Source of the DNA: Craterostigma plantagineum
Lineage: Eukaryota > Streptophyta > Magnoliopsida > Lamiales > Linderniaceae
Reading direction: 5' to 3'
Assembly: GCA_027422505.1 (NCBI GenBank)
Contig: JAPQWV010001603.1
Location: 1 to 64,000, forward strand
DNA length: 64,000 nucleotides
Under the pieces are notes generated by a model. The model saw only the letters and a program-made list of their open reading frames with translations. It was not told the DNA's origin and made no database searches. Positions within the stretch are counted from its first letter, which is position 1. Each line of letters starts with the position of its first letter. The translations under genes and the position numbers were made by a program. This document shows positions 12,073 to 24,499 of this stretch, in pieces.

Positions 12073-12574
12073 GTTGGAAGTCTCTACCTCCAAGACTGGA
12101 AAGCAGGGCACGCCAAGTGTCACTTTGTGGCGATTGATATCTTCACTGGGAAGAAGCTCGAAGATATCGTTCCATCCTCCCACAACTGTGATGTCCCACA
12201 TGTCAATCGCACTGATTATCAGCTTATTGACATTTCCGAGGATGATTTGTATGAGGACTTCTCTTCTATTTTCCTTTATCCTTTTGCTCATCAAACTGCT
12301 TATATTTGCACGTATCAGGTGAGCTTGCTGACTGACAATGGCAACACCAAAGATGACCTGAGGCTTCCCACCGATGAAAACCTTCTCTCAGGTAAATAAC
12401 ACGAAAACTTAATTGAAAAATACCAACCGAATTTCTCACGCGAAGTTCGTACTTATGTTGTATGTGGTGAAACAGATTAAAGATGGATTTGGTGGAAGGA
12501 AAAGACCTCGTTGTGAGTGTCATGTCTTCGATGGTAGGAGCAGATCTGTGCCCTCAGGACATTGGTCCAAGTAA
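12073..12574 (+). pseudogene. Translation factor eIF5A, truncated and frameshifted
   Basis: Three exons match plant eIF5A, the hypusine-containing factor that helps ribosomes elongate and terminate. Exon A (12073-about 12243) has VSTSKTGK with the hypusine-loop lysine, then [20 protein letters not shown] and [14 protein letters not shown]. Exon B (12319-12391) has [20 protein letters not shown]. Exon C (12476-12574) has GKDLVVSVMSSM. The intron borders AG at 12317-12318, GT at 12392 and AG at 12474-12475 persist; the donor after ISED looks mutated. The first exon with the start codon is absent upstream, where the sequence is transposon or LTR-like. One-base indels break exon A just after the hypusine loop and exon C several times. 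The histidine usual in KTGKHGHA is Gln here. Confidence 0.85.
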
Positions 12575-13562
12575 AAGCTTTTGCTTGCCTGGGATTCATT
12601 TCAATACGGTATTGAAAGTTTTATTACATGACGAAAGTACGGAGCCGCCAATGTCCTCGTCATTACTAAGAAACTGTGTTGCTTTCTTGTTATATTTCTG
12701 CTGAGATCTTGGTTTCTGTTGACTGCTATATTATGTGTTGTGGGATTTTTTTTAGCTGATATTCCGTCTACTGGGACGTGTCGAACTATAATGTCATGAT
12801 ATTGTCGGAAATTCTGCGTTGGTTGAAAATAAGAACACCGTTTTTTTCGGTTAGTAAACTGACAATAAGTTTTTACTCTTAATAACCGATTGATATGAGG
12901 AGCAATGATATTATTGCATAATCTGTGCAATCTGCATATATTGAATCTGTGGAAATTGTTCGAAATTGTGTATTCGAACAGTAATTGATTGTCGGTCGAA
13001 GCTCAATCGTCTCCATGATTGTGGTTTTCGCGGTTCGGTTTTTGTTGTCCTTATAGACCCTTAAATTGGAGCCTTCGGTTTTTTGAACCGTATGAACCAC
13101 TAACATCATGTTTTGGTTTGAGGAAATTTGGTGGATAGAAAATGAAGGAGAAAATAATTCCGTAAGTTTTTTTTTGCGTTTTCTGCACCTATGAGGAAAT
13201 TAGTTCCCTAGATTCAAGACAAAAAATCAAATTTTCGTTTCTTTTCTTTTCCTTACGTATTTCTCTCGATTAACTGAACATGAAAATAATTTTCATTTTC
13301 CTTCTCTTACCCTACTATTTTGCATGAACCAAACACATCCTAATGATGGTTTGAAAAGAAAATCTGTGTTTTTAATCTTCATATATACTACTGTATTTTA
13401 ATCACAAGTAAATCAGTATGTAATTATATATAATGTGTTTAGTGAAATACATATATGTGTCTTTAACATGGTTGGAGTATGATGTAATGTGCCACGTGTC
13501 ATTTTTGAGTGGTGTTGGAGTATACACTATTGGGTAGGAAAAGACAAAAACTTTTTGTTATG
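12575..13562. other. Intergenic, no gene seen
   Basis: AT-rich sequence follows the eIF5A stop. The first 150 bases could be its old 3' UTR. Open stretches on the minus strand (for example 12601-12930) show no recognised domain. Confidence 0.5.
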
Positions 13563-13581
13563 AGAATCTGAGTCTAAAATG
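13563..13581. repeat. Left target-site duplication of the LINE fragment
   Basis: agaatctgagtctaaaatg matches 14608-14626 at 18 of 19 bases (g to t at the eighth base). The copies directly flank the LINE fragment and its A-tail. Confidence 0.85.
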
Positions 13582-14607
13582 CTTCTTGCTACCTAAGGCT
13601 GTGACAAACGAAGTTGATAGCTATGCAAGGAATTCTTATGGGGGAAGAAGACTCATGGCAAATACATCCCTCTATTGAACTGGGAGAGTGTATGCTGTCC
13701 AAAGAAAAAGGAGGGTTGAATTTGAGGGATTGTGCCACCTGGAACATAGCCCTGGCAGGGAAGCAGATCTGGGATATCACCCTGGCAGTGGATTCCCTGT
13801 GGATCAAATGGGTCAATGTAATATACTTAAAAGGCACTAACTTCTGGGATTTTATACCGGCGACTGATTCGAGCTGGCACTGGAGGAAGATTAATCGGCT
13901 GAAGGAAAAAATTCAGGATGGGGTATTTGGCTGCAGATGGCTGCCTGCAAAGAATGGGGTGTACTCTGTGCGGAGTGGATATGAGTGGCTCAAGGGGACC
14001 TCCCATCGTTCCCTTCTGTGATGCTGTTTGGAATAGGCTCAATTTGCCGAAACATTCTTTTATTCTCTGGCTGGTTTTGCAGAAAAGATTACTAACTATG
14101 GCGATTGTGCAGATGGGGTATGACATTCCCAATTCAAGTTGCAGGCTCTGTGATACAGATGTGGAGTCCGTGGAGCATCTGTTCTTGTCTTGCCAGTATA
14201 GCCAGCAGGTGATCACAAGATAAATGTGTGGCTGAATATTGGTGACTCGGTTCAGACCTTTGATGAGCTTAGCAGATGGATGATAAGTGTGGGTAGGAGA
14301 AGTGCGGTCCACCGCATAAGTGTGGCCTGCTATGCGTCTACAATTCACCACTTGTGGAGCGAACGCAACAGACGAGTACATTGATGCGGGGACAAGCAGT
14401 GTAGAGCAAATTACGGTATGATTAAGCGGGAGTGGTCCTGAGACTGCAGAGCTTTAGCCATTTAAAGCAGATCAATAGTTTTTGCTTTAATTCAGTTTAG
14501 ACTGTATCGCGAAATGGTTTTTTTGACTTAGTGATGCAGCTGTGAGGAGTGGTGTTGTAAATGGATGTTGGGTCATGTGTAATGAACATTTCATTCTACC
14601 AAAAAAA
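13582..14607 (+). mobile_element. 5'-truncated LINE (non-LTR retrotransposon)
   Basis: About 1 kb of the 3' end of a plant L1-type LINE. It ends in a short A-run at 14601-14608 and sits in a 19-bp duplicated target, as expected from target-primed reverse transcription that stopped early. It carries the tail of ORF2 only; endonuclease and the RT active site are missing. It is dead on arrival and carries no internal promoter that can be seen. Confidence 0.9.
13600..14450 (+). pseudogene. LINE ORF2 C-terminal fragment (zf-RVT region)
   Basis: The first frame (to 14021) carries wording typical of the region after the RT palm: KEKGGLNLRDCATWNIALAG, WIKWVNVIYLKG and WHWRKINRLKEKI. The next frame (13918-14223) carries the zf-RVT zinc module: LPKHSFILWLVLQKRLLT and then CRLCDTDVESVEHLFLSC, a CX2C...HX4C set. 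A third piece after 14223 ends with WSERNRR. At least two frame changes separate them. These domains are thought to help bind the RNA template. Confidence 0.85.
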
Positions 14608-14626
14608 AGAATCTTAGTCTAAAATG
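14608..14626. repeat. Right target-site duplication of the LINE fragment
   Basis: agaatcttagtctaaaatg follows the A-tail directly and pairs with 13563-13581. Confidence 0.85.
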
Positions 14627-16348
14627 TTTTTACATGAAATTTCACTCGATGAGTAAAATTAGAATGAACAAAGAAATTGAAGGCAGACCAAGTTAACTTA
14701 TTGCAGCGACTTATTGGGGGTCATACTCAAAGTCGCAAGCCATTTGTAGTATAGAAGATTTCGAAGTTACGTTAATGGGCCTATTATAGCCAATTAAAAA
14801 CGCCGTGTGGTGAAATCAAAGTGTAAACATATCCCACACCGATTGTTACCTGAGGAGGAGAGACCATTCGCGTACGATAAATAACTAAGGTTCAGCTCAT
14901 CATTACTCACTTACCTGGACGGTGTCATTGGGCGATCAATAAGACCCATGGCATAGGCTTACGTTGTCCATTGCACTTTGTGACGTGCGTTAGCCTAAGG
15001 TCGGCCCAAGTGGTCGAGCCTACGTCAAAATTTGTGCTAGAGGGGGCCTGCGTCCGCGCGGCCCCTGCCAATATGTTAATCATTGCTTCTTTTAATAATG
15101 AGTTCTTAAGTTTTGGCTTGCCTACTTATAAATTTAAATTTGATTAAAAAAGGGGGGTTATAAAGTCAAATGTTGGGAATCTACAGTATAAAGAAATCAA
15201 ATAGATCCCAAAAGTAAATCCAGTTACTTTTTTGTGAGGTACGACTTACAAAGACATCACTCAAATTTTCAAAATAAGGTATCATATACGTGATATGATT
15301 CGTAATATAAATATAAAAAAATATGACTGGTAATATAAATATAAAATATAAATATTAAAAGATATGTAAACGATGGTGTAATATAAATACAGAACGATAT
15401 GTAAACGATGGTAAATTGCCAGCCATTAAGCCCGTTTCGAGATGACGTCATAATAGCTGCGCTTAAGACCATCTCCAATCGAAAAAACCCATTCTCAACT
15501 CAAACGCGTTCTCAATTAAAAATGCAGCTAGACCAATTCTCAAACTCAAAAGACCATTGTAATATTATTCTCTTGTACCTCATTTTTTAATATTATCCAT
15601 ACTTAACAACTTTACAATTAAACCACATTTTTATTTAATTCGATTTGAAAAAATAATGTCACAAAATTAATAGTCAACTCAATATGTTTCATATAAAAAA
15701 CATAGAAAACAAATAATTAATAATAGCAGGAGTCATTTTATATACTTTTATTTAATTTTTGTTTTTCATGAGTACTTTAATAATTAAAATAAAAATATTG
15801 GCATATTTTTTAATTTTTAAAATATCAAAAGCATCTTTTGGGATATTTGATTTTCAACGTATACATCGTTTTAAACAGGAGAAAGAAGACGAAAACGCAA
15901 TTTGAGTTTGGGTTTGGTGTATTGTTGAAGAACTTTAGTAGACAAGGTATCGATTGGAGATGCGGTGGATGAATTTCTTTTTTTTTTCCTTGTTTTGCAG
16001 TTTTTATTGGAGAAAAGACACGTAGTTTTTTACTATGGAAAAATCAAGAAACGCCACACAACCTTGCGTGGCCAAATATCCTTCTTCTACTTCGACCCGA
16101 TCCACCGGTCATTCGACCCGGATTCGCGCAGTTAGCTGACCGAAAGCCAAAATATCTGAGAGAGGAGAAGATTCAGTTCAGCTTACGCAACGTGTTTCTA
16201 TATCATTCTTCTCCTCACGCGAGAGCTTCGATCACACTCAAAGGCCACAGCGCACGCAATCAGTATTTGATTTAAGCACAAGTTTACCCCTTAATCGCGA
16301 GAAATCGTTAATCGGCCGACGAGTTTGGTGTTTTTATCGCAGTCAGTG
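14627..16348. other. Intergenic; upstream region of the DUF3110-like gene
   Basis: No coding region was recognised. A word gatatgtaaacgatggt occurs at about 15360 and again about 33 bp later, so a small tandem duplication is present in an AT-rich stretch (15270-15410). The part from about 15990 to 16348 is less AT-rich and probably holds the promoter and 5' UTR of the next gene; no clear TATA box was picked out. Confidence 0.45.
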
Positions 16349-17744
16349 ATGGATTCTCTGCCGTCGGTGTCGCCGTCTATCGTGCTCCCGATCACCGTAC
16401 GCCGCCGCCAGTCGTCCGTGTCGTTCTCATGCAGCAACAGATCGCCGACGAATCGGTTGAATAGATTGAGAAAGCACGGCGCTGCCGCGACGATCAGTTG
16501 CGCGAAGAGAGGAGGAGAAGAGGAGGGGAACAAAGGAGATAACGATGATCTAGAGAGGGCTCTGCGGATGGACGGTTCGATTCCCGGGACTTCTGACGCG
16601 TTCGTCAGGCAGGTGTCGTCACGCGCCTACGGCATGCGCAGGCATCTTCAGCAGACCTTCGACAGCAGTAGCTACGATGGTATGGGCTTTACTCACCTCT
16701 TCCCTCTTTTTTTGTTTCGATTCATTCGTTCTATGAGAAAGCGCATATGCTGTTTTTAGAGCACGAATTCATTGAGAAGTAGTTGAAATCGCTGCTTATC
16801 GAAGAACTGTAATACTAATTTGTCAGTTTAAATAGTTGTCGTTGAGATCAATACTTGAACACTTGCTCTCTTCTACTAATCTTGATAACTTGAGTTTTGA
16901 AAGTGCATGCATATATCATGGAGAAATCTCTGTTTTCAATTTTGAAAGTGCATATGTACATCATGGAATAATCTCTGTCACTGAATAGACTTATTTATCT
17001 TCTGTGATTAGTCTTAGAGGCGAATCCATGGCGGGAGGCAACGAAATCTGTTTACGTGCTGACTCACCAGGAAAACCAGCTATGCACCATGAAAACTCGA
17101 AGAAAAAGAAGGTACTTTCATACCTTGCCTTTCCTCGATAGTCTTTTCCTACTATTCACCTCCATATGTAAGTGTTCTTTACTCTGCTTATCCCCTCATT
17201 GCAGTGAAGTCGAAAGAGAACTTGGGCTTCTATTCTCCAAGGGAGGCAAATGGAGAAACCAGTCGAAACGATCCAGCCCAGATAATAAGTTCCAAATGCT
17301 CGTCGAGGATGTCCGGGACGGCGTCCTTGTAAGATCTTTTCTCTCGGAATCTTGTCTCTCTTTCAAAGTACACGTTCAAGTCCTATCGAGAATTTCATGA
17401 GACAGTTTTTTTTTTTTTTTTGCTTCAAAGGTATTCGAAGATCAAAACGAAGCTGTAAAGTACTGCGATCTGCTCCAAGGAGGCGGGCAGGGATGCGAAG
17501 GCGTCGCAGAGATAGAAGCCTCATCGGTAAAGCTTATCATTACCACACTCTTAGTTTGATCCCAAAATGTGGTTCAAAATATTTCAAGAAATCGATCTAT
17601 TCCCAGGTATTTGATCTCTGCCAAAGGAATCGGGCGCTCGCCGTATTATTCCGTAGGGGAAGAACGCCGCCATTGCCCGACAGTCTCAAGCTCAACTTAG
17701 GCGCACGAAAACGATCCCTTGAAGACCAAGACGATTTGATTTAA
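16349..17744 (+). CDS. DUF3110-like, probably plastid-targeted protein (five exons, intact)
   Basis: Joining 16349-16679, 17012-17111, 17205-17328, 17431-17526 and 17607-17744 gives 789 bases, 262 codons plus stop, with GT/AG at all four introns. The ATG at 16349 is the first in frame. The first 55 residues are rich in Ser, Arg and hydroxylated residues with few acids, as in a chloroplast transit peptide. A conserved block follows (MDGSIPGTSDAFVRQVSSRA, QTFDSSSYDVLEANPW, ENQLCTMKTRR). Near residue 185 comes GVLVFEDQNEAVKYCDLLQG, resembling the DUF3110 module of plastid and cyanobacterial proteins. The C-terminus is basic, then acidic (KRSLEDQDDLI). The molecular role is unknown. This is the only multi-exon gene here with no frame break, so it is probably live. 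Family assignment is from memory. Confidence 0.85.
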
Positions 17745-19452
17745 TTCGAATGGCTCGTATGGAAGCCATTGTAGCATTTTTTTTAATGTAAAATCTTATA
17801 TGGTGTCAACTTGTGTAATAGAATGTTGAAACATTCTTGGAAAAATAAGATCGATAATTGAAAAACTTTTATCCGATTTTCTGGGGCTTTGTTTGGTATG
17901 TTATGAAGTATTGGGGCATAAAGTGTAATATTCCGAATTGTTTTGCTCATCCACCTTTGATTCAGCTCGGAATTTAGTAATTATAGCAGAACTGAACATA
18001 CATATTGTCAAAGGGGAGGCCTTTCTTGCGGTTATGCGCGAAAGCGAGGGTAGCTCCGGCCACTCCGCCGCCAACGGAGACGCCGCATCGGCGGTGGAGA
18101 AGGACAAGAAGAAGGAGAAAGCGCACGTGAATCGGGCGTCCCAAGTGCTGTGGCACGCGCACCAGAACGACGCTGCGGCGTTGAGGAAGCTCCTCGAAGA
18201 GGATCCTTCGCTGGTCAACGCCAGGGACTACGATCAGAGGACGCCTCTGAACGTGGCGGCCTTACACGGCTGGATCGACGTTGCCAATTGACTGCTGGAC
18301 TACAAAGCCGACGTCAACGCGCAGGATCGGTGGAAGAATACTGTATGATACGAGCTCTCATTTCTATTCTATGAAAAATGTCGAGGCTTGCGTTTCTCTG
18401 TGTGTGTGTGTGCTGTATTGTTGAATTAGTGTGTTTGGCTTGTGATTGCTATGCTTGCGTTATCAATCATATAATCCGTGGATTTCTGTTTCTTCGTTAC
18501 AATGCAGTAAAACCAAAGAACGGTGAGTGCATCTTGTAATTACGATCTGAATCCTCTCTGAACTTTGTTACTTAACAGCCGTTAGGTACGCCGAAGGAGC
18601 CAAAAAATCTTCCATGATACTGAAGTCTTATGGTGGCCTATCTTACGTAAGTTCGATGATTCTTGATATCTTGCTCATTTTCTTTGGGTAACTCACTAGG
18701 GATATTCTTAATTCAATGAATCTCTGTGCGTCTGTGTGTGTGAGTGTTTGTTATCCACATGAAATGTGTCCGTCATGATGTCAGGCATGCACATCTGTTG
18801 TCTCTAAAGATGGAATTTTTATCTTCCTATTGGAGAAGTGTAGTAGTGCATAGGTGTAAATGATTGTTTGATCCTAACATGTACAATCTAGTGATCTTAG
18901 GACCGTATTAGTTGATTTTGGTTTACGATGGAGCAAAGATCTCTCTCTGCCAAATTTTCAAGGCAATTTTCTTATCTTATTAGTGACCTTTTGTTCACCT
19001 AGAGGATGTGTTTGTAGTGGTCGGTAAAATATTTTTATGTATGATTGTTTTACTTGTGGACGCAGGTCAATTGACATCCTAAATGTTAATGAAATTCTTT
19101 GATATATAAATCGAGGAAGGTGCATTGTGTCTGTTAGTGCAGTTATCCATTAAATTGTTTGTTTGTTTTTTAATTACCTAAAGCATCTCATGTTGCGGGG
19201 GCAGGATGGTAGTCATTTTGAGCCAAGACCTGTTCCACCTCCTTTGCCAAACAAATGTGATTGGGAAATTGACCTTAACGAACTGGATTTCTCAAACTCA
19301 GTTCTCATTGGGAAGGTATGGATTTTTACCTTGTGGTTCTCATAGCATACCATCATTACCAAGCATGGCAATAATGTAATGTATGGTTTATTTCAAGTGC
19401 TCTTTGTGATTTCTTATTAAACTTCATGCTTTTCCAGTTCCATGTCTACTGC

Positions 19453-22400
19453 TGTTGAAATCTAATCATGATATTAGGTGTTTTCCCATGTATCATCTCA
19501 GTTTTTCCTCATCTCTGTTTCACAGTTGTTCTCTGTTTTATTTAGCTTCAGGTTTGGTACGCGGGCATCTCTTTTACATGTGGAAGCGTCACATACTTAT
19601 AGAGTTGTTAACGCGTTTTTTCCCTCGTTTACCTTTTTTTAACTGTTTTTATATTTCTGTTTTCTCTTCTTCTTCAGTAATTAGCTCTGTGTGTCATTTG
19701 TGAAAACAGTGAGCGTGCGAGTTCTGCTGTAATCAAGATCTTGAATAAAATCCTCAGAATCTTGAAGCCACTAAAATCAGCAGGCCATTTGGAAGAGAAA
19801 CAACAACGTGGTCATATCTTGGATAATTAACTCAGTCACCAAGGATATATCGGCTAGCATTCTGTACAATTCCAATGCGAGGGAGGTATGTCTAGATCTT
19901 GAAGAAAGGTTTGGACAGAGTAATAGGCCTCAGATATTCCAACTGAAGAAGGACCTCATAAACCTCACCCAAGGATCCTCTAACATTGCTGCCTACTTTA
20001 CAAGGTTAAAGACACTGTGGGATGAGCTGGATAAGTACAAGCCGAGGATCATGTGCAACTGTCCAGGAATAGCAGAGGTCAAGGCATTCCATGATGAAGA
20101 GTATGTGCTAACCTTCCTAATGGGCCTGAATGACAGCTTTGCGCAAACTAGAGGACAAATTCTGTTGATGGAACCCCTGCCTAGCATAAACAAGGTCTTC
20201 GCATTGCTGGTCCAAGAAGAGAGACAGAGGTCCATGTTATGTGGCTACGGAGCAGGTAATGAGGACCTCAATAACAGCATGACCATGATGGCAGTCAGAG
20301 GGGACACGGAGCAGAATAGGAAAGGGTTTCATCCTCAGAAGAAAGATGGTTTGAAGCCTTACTGTACTCACTGCAACAGGAAGGGACACACCATGGACAG
20401 CTACTACCAGCTTCATGGTTTCCCACCAGGCTTCAAGCAGAACTCGAAGTACAGGACAGTAAGGACCAACCTACTTTCAGTGGATCAAGCGAGGAAGCCA
20501 GGGAATTCACTCTGCCAAGCACACTCTGACTCAGTACATTCTGCAGATAGTGTTTGTTCAGCTACAGATGACTCCACAGCAGTTACAGAGTCTCCAGTTG
20601 TTGATCAATCAGTCCATGGCCACCATCCCTCAAGAAGTTACAGAACTGACACAGCATGTAGAGAAGGGGCCAGGTATCAGTCAGGGGCCAAGTATCTGTT
20701 TATCCTTTAAGAACCTAGATTTATGCAATCTAACCTTTGGATATTTGACTCTGGTGCCACTAGGCACGTGTGTGGGAATAAACACCTACTACATAACTTG
20801 CATAAGGTGGGGGAATCAAGTGTCATCCTGCCAGATAAAACAGTATAGGGTAAATAGGGCAGGAACTATATTCTTGAATCAGCATGTCACCCTGACAGAA
20901 GTCTTGTTAGTTCCTGAGTTTCATTTCAACCAAGTGTCTGTTAGTTCTATGGCCATATCTAATAATTGCAGGTTCATATTTGAAGCTGACAGATTTGTGA
21001 TGCATGATCATTCCCAAAGGATGATTGGCAAGGGTGATGAAGTGGAAGGACTTTATGTGCTTAAAACCAAGTCTGATGATGTAGTGGCCGATAAGAATGA
21101 GAATGGTTATGTTTGCTTGAATAAAGTCTTTGAATATGTGGCACAGTAGGCTACGTCATCCCTCACTAAGATTTTAGATGTACTTAGACCTGCCCTGAAA
21201 CATGATTACAATGTGAAATCATATTTCTGCAAGATTTGTCCATTGCTAAACAGAGAAGAACATCCTTTCCTTACAATAGTAAATTAGCTTGTTCGGCCTT
21301 TGATTTGATCCATTGTGATACTTGGGGTCCCTTTCATGTGCCTTCATATACGGGACACCAATACTTTGTTACGATTGTGGATGATCATACACGTTTTACT
21401 TGGCTTTTCATGATAGATATAAGTCAGAGGTACAATCTGTGCTTACATATTTTCTAGCCTTAGTTCAAACTCAATTCAAATGTAGGGTCAAGACCATTAG
21501 GTCTGATAATGCAAGAGAGTTTAATCTAGTTGAGCTTTTCAAGAAAAATGGCATCATACACCATTTGTCTTGCGTGAAAACACCACAACAAAACTCTGTT
21601 GTGGAGAGAAAACATCAACACTTGTTCAATGTGGCTAGGTCTCTTCTGTTTGAGTCTGGAATACCAGTGGAGTATTGGTCCGAATGTGTTCTTACGGCTG
21701 CTTTTTTAATTAATAGAACACCCTCAGTTTTGTTAGGAAATGTCAGCCCACATCAGCTGCTTTACCACAAATCAGTTGATTACAGTATACTCAGAGTGTT
21801 TGGCTCACTCTGCTTCTTCTGCTCTACATTAGCCGCAGGTAGAACAAAGTTTGACAAGAGAAGTAGAGAACGTATCTTTATAGGATATCCCAATGGGATA
21901 AAAGGCTATAAGGTCCTCGACTTAGAAACTAGGGAGGTCTTGGTGTCTAGAGATGTTCAGTTCAAAGAGGGTGATTTCCCTTTTAAAAGGCACAAACATA
22001 CTGATCTTTCTGATGATCCATTCTCTAGGCATGTCCTTTCAAGACCCTACACTGGTGAGTGTTAGCCTGTTCAGGAAGAAGACTTCACTCCTGACACGGA
22101 GGATACTGCTCTCATCCCTGCCACAGGAAATACTGCTCAGCCATTGTCTGCAGCAGACCCTGCAGATGGCAGGGAACCCACACAGTCAGAATGTTCACAG
22201 AATGATCAACCCAGAGAGGGAAGACCCAGGAGGCATCCCAAGCAGCCTGCCTATTTGAGAGACTACCACTGCAACAGACTCATTGAAGGAAAGGTCTTGT
22301 ATCCTATCTCTAAGGTCCTCTCTTATAGGAATATGTCTGATCATTACCACAACTATGTATGTAAACTATCATTGACCCATGAGCCTAGGAATTTTGCTCA

Positions 22401-23960
22401 GGCATCTAAGTCTGGGCAGTGGAAGCAGGCTATGGTAGAAGAATTTAGGGCTCTAAAATCTAATGACACTTGGACTGTCATGCCTCTACCAGAGGGTAAG
22501 AAAGCCATAGGTTGTAGATGGATGTATAAGGTAAAACTGAACTCACATGGTGAAGTAGAAAAATATAAGGCACGTCTAGTTGCAAAAGGGTATGATCAAC
22601 GAGAGGGAGTAGATTATATAGAAACCTTTGCTCCTGTGGCAAAGCCTAGCACCATTAAGATCCTCCTAGCCTAGCTGCTAAGCTCAATTGGAATTTAGAA
22701 CAATTAGATGTAAATAATGCCTTCCTAACTGGGGACCTCAATGAGGAAGTCTATATGGACTTACCCCAAGGTTTTTATAGCAGTCATCACAGTTCCAGCT
22801 CAGGGAAACTAGTTTGCAAGCTACAAAAGTCCCACTATGGTTTAAAACAAGCATCTAGGCAATGGAATAAAAGTTCTCCGAGTCTATTAAGGCTTTTGGT
22901 TTTGTTTAAGCCCAATCAGACCATACACTTTTTATTAAAGGAGCTGGTGACAGTTTGGTGGTCTTATTAGTTTATGTAGATGACATAATACTCGGGGGGG
23001 CCATGCATACAGGAAATCGTAGCAGTTAAGAATTTTCTGAAACATCATTTTAAGATCAAAGACTTAGGGAGCTAAAATACTTCCTTGGCATAGAAGTACC
23101 TCGAAGTGAGCAAGGTATTTATGTCTCTCAGAGACAATATATTCTACAACTCCTTGATGATGCAGGTTACTTGGAATCAAAAGGACTTACCACCCCCATG
23201 AATCCGGGACAGAAACTGACAGAGAGTGAAGGTGAGCTATTAACTGATCCTTTCAGGTATAGGAGATCGATAGGTAGGCTGTTATTCCTCTTCTTCACTA
23301 GACCAGATATCACCTTTGCCATTCATAAATTGAGCCAGTTCATTTCTGCACCTAGGACCACTCATATGATGGCTGCACACCATCTTCTTAGATACCTTAA
23401 GAATGCACCGGGACAAGGGATCTTATTCAGTTCTGATAGCATCATAGAGTTGAAGGGTTTTTGTGATGCAGATTGGGCTACATGTAGGGACTAGAAAATC
23501 AGTCACCGGTATTGTACCTTCTTAGGTAACTCACTCATTACCTGGAAGGCTAAGAGACAAGCCACTGTGTCGAGATCCTCCACGGAGGCCGAATACAGGG
23601 CCTTGGGCTCACTCGTTTCAGAAATGTTATGGATCAAGAGTCTTCTCAGTGAGTTGGGACTTCCTTTAGTTCAGGTTCCTGTCATATTCTGTGATAATCT
23701 GTCCACACTTAAGTTAGCCTCTAATCCTAAGTTTCATGAGCGCTCGAAGCACATTGAAATAGATTGTCACTTCATTCGGGATCATATAGAAAAGGGGGAT
23801 ATTAAACTGCTCCCAATTCGATCAGAGGATCAACTAGCTGATGTTTTTACTAGGCCCCTCACCGGGCCAGTCTTGCACCAACTGTTAGTGAAGATGGCTG
23901 TTATGAACCGATACCATCCATCTTGTGGGGGGTGTTGAAATCTAATCATGATATTAGGTG
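19453..23960 (+). mobile_element. Copia element 1, both LTRs incomplete
   Basis: A 28-bp word beginning tgttgaaatctaatcatgat occurs at 19453-19480 and 23933-23960. The second copy follows a G-rich polypurine tract and so marks the start of a 3' LTR; the first marks the start of the 5' LTR in the third intron of the kinase pseudogene. The 3' LTR is cut after these 28 bases, where Copia element 2 sequence starts. No primer site was found, and gag starts in its middle, so the region between 5' LTR and gag is partly deleted. The 5' LTR probably runs to about 19709. Confidence 0.8.
19757..23938 (+). pseudogene. Copia element 1 gag-pol, broken
   Basis: Order is gag, protease, integrase, RT, RNase H, as in Ty1/copia. 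Gag: KDISASILYNSNAREVCLDL and a knuckle CTHCNRKGHTMDSY in which the last Cys is Tyr. Protease: LWIFDSGATRHVCGN (about 20735-20780). Integrase: FDLIHCDTWGPFHV, TIRSDNAREF, TPQQNSVVERKH. RT: WKQAMVEEFRALKSNDTW, RLVAKGYDQREGVDY and [10 protein letters not shown] near 22970. RNase H: FCDADWATCRD, RSSTEAEYRALGS and a C-terminus ADVFTRPLTG. Breaks occur near 20700, 21150, 21450, 22065, 22670, 22920, 23050 and 23490. The polypurine run gtgggggg lies just before 23933. Confidence 0.85.
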
Positions 23961-24288
23961 ATTAAAAACACATACACTGACGTGATACAAAAACAGCTAG
24001 GAGTAAGCTACAAAGAAATATCGGAGAAGTGGTGACCGAGGAATAAACCCTCGCTGAACTGAAGATGTTGTGGTCTGTGGTGCTCTTTCTCCCTCAGCCG
24101 AGCTCCCTATTTATAGGCATAAGCATAGCTTAGTATCGATTTTCCATGTGAACGTGCCATTTCTTTGACAAACAATTCGGCTAGCCGTGCTTTAAACTTG
24201 CCAACTTTTGAAAATTATAACCCACGTGAGAATTGAAAAGCCACATCTGACTTGTGCTTGGACGGTGGTACAAATGCCACAACCAACA
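23961..24288 (-). repeat. Truncated 3' LTR of Copia element 2
   Basis: It matches 28525-28856 over its length with small differences. On the minus strand it begins TGTTGGTTGTGGC at 24288, directly after the polypurine tract (24289-24300, aaggtggagat on that strand). The part equivalent to 28361-28524 is gone; the cut edge touches the 28-bp fragment of Copia element 1. Confidence 0.85.
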
Positions 24289-24499
24289 ATCTCCACCTTG
24301 ACCTTTGTACCGTAGATAACTTCACCTTAATTAGTAATACCTTTATCTCCCTCCGACCATAGCCCCGACGGGCTAGTTCACCAACTTTAAACACCAGTCA
24401 AGTCCAAGCAATGCTTGAACTTGGAAACTGGAAGAGCCTTCGTAAACAAATCCGCAGGATTATCCTTTGTGTTAATCTTCTTGATAAACACATTCTTAT

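Noticed and set aside
12601..13109. Minus-strand open stretches after eIF5A
   Set aside because: Low-complexity composition and no conserved motif.
14985..15070. Possible tRNA-like stretch (gtggtcgagcctacg)
   Set aside because: No cloverleaf with acceptor and T-arm could be drawn.
17901..18218. Minus-strand open stretch at the kinase first exon
   Set aside because: Antisense shadow of the ankyrin exon.
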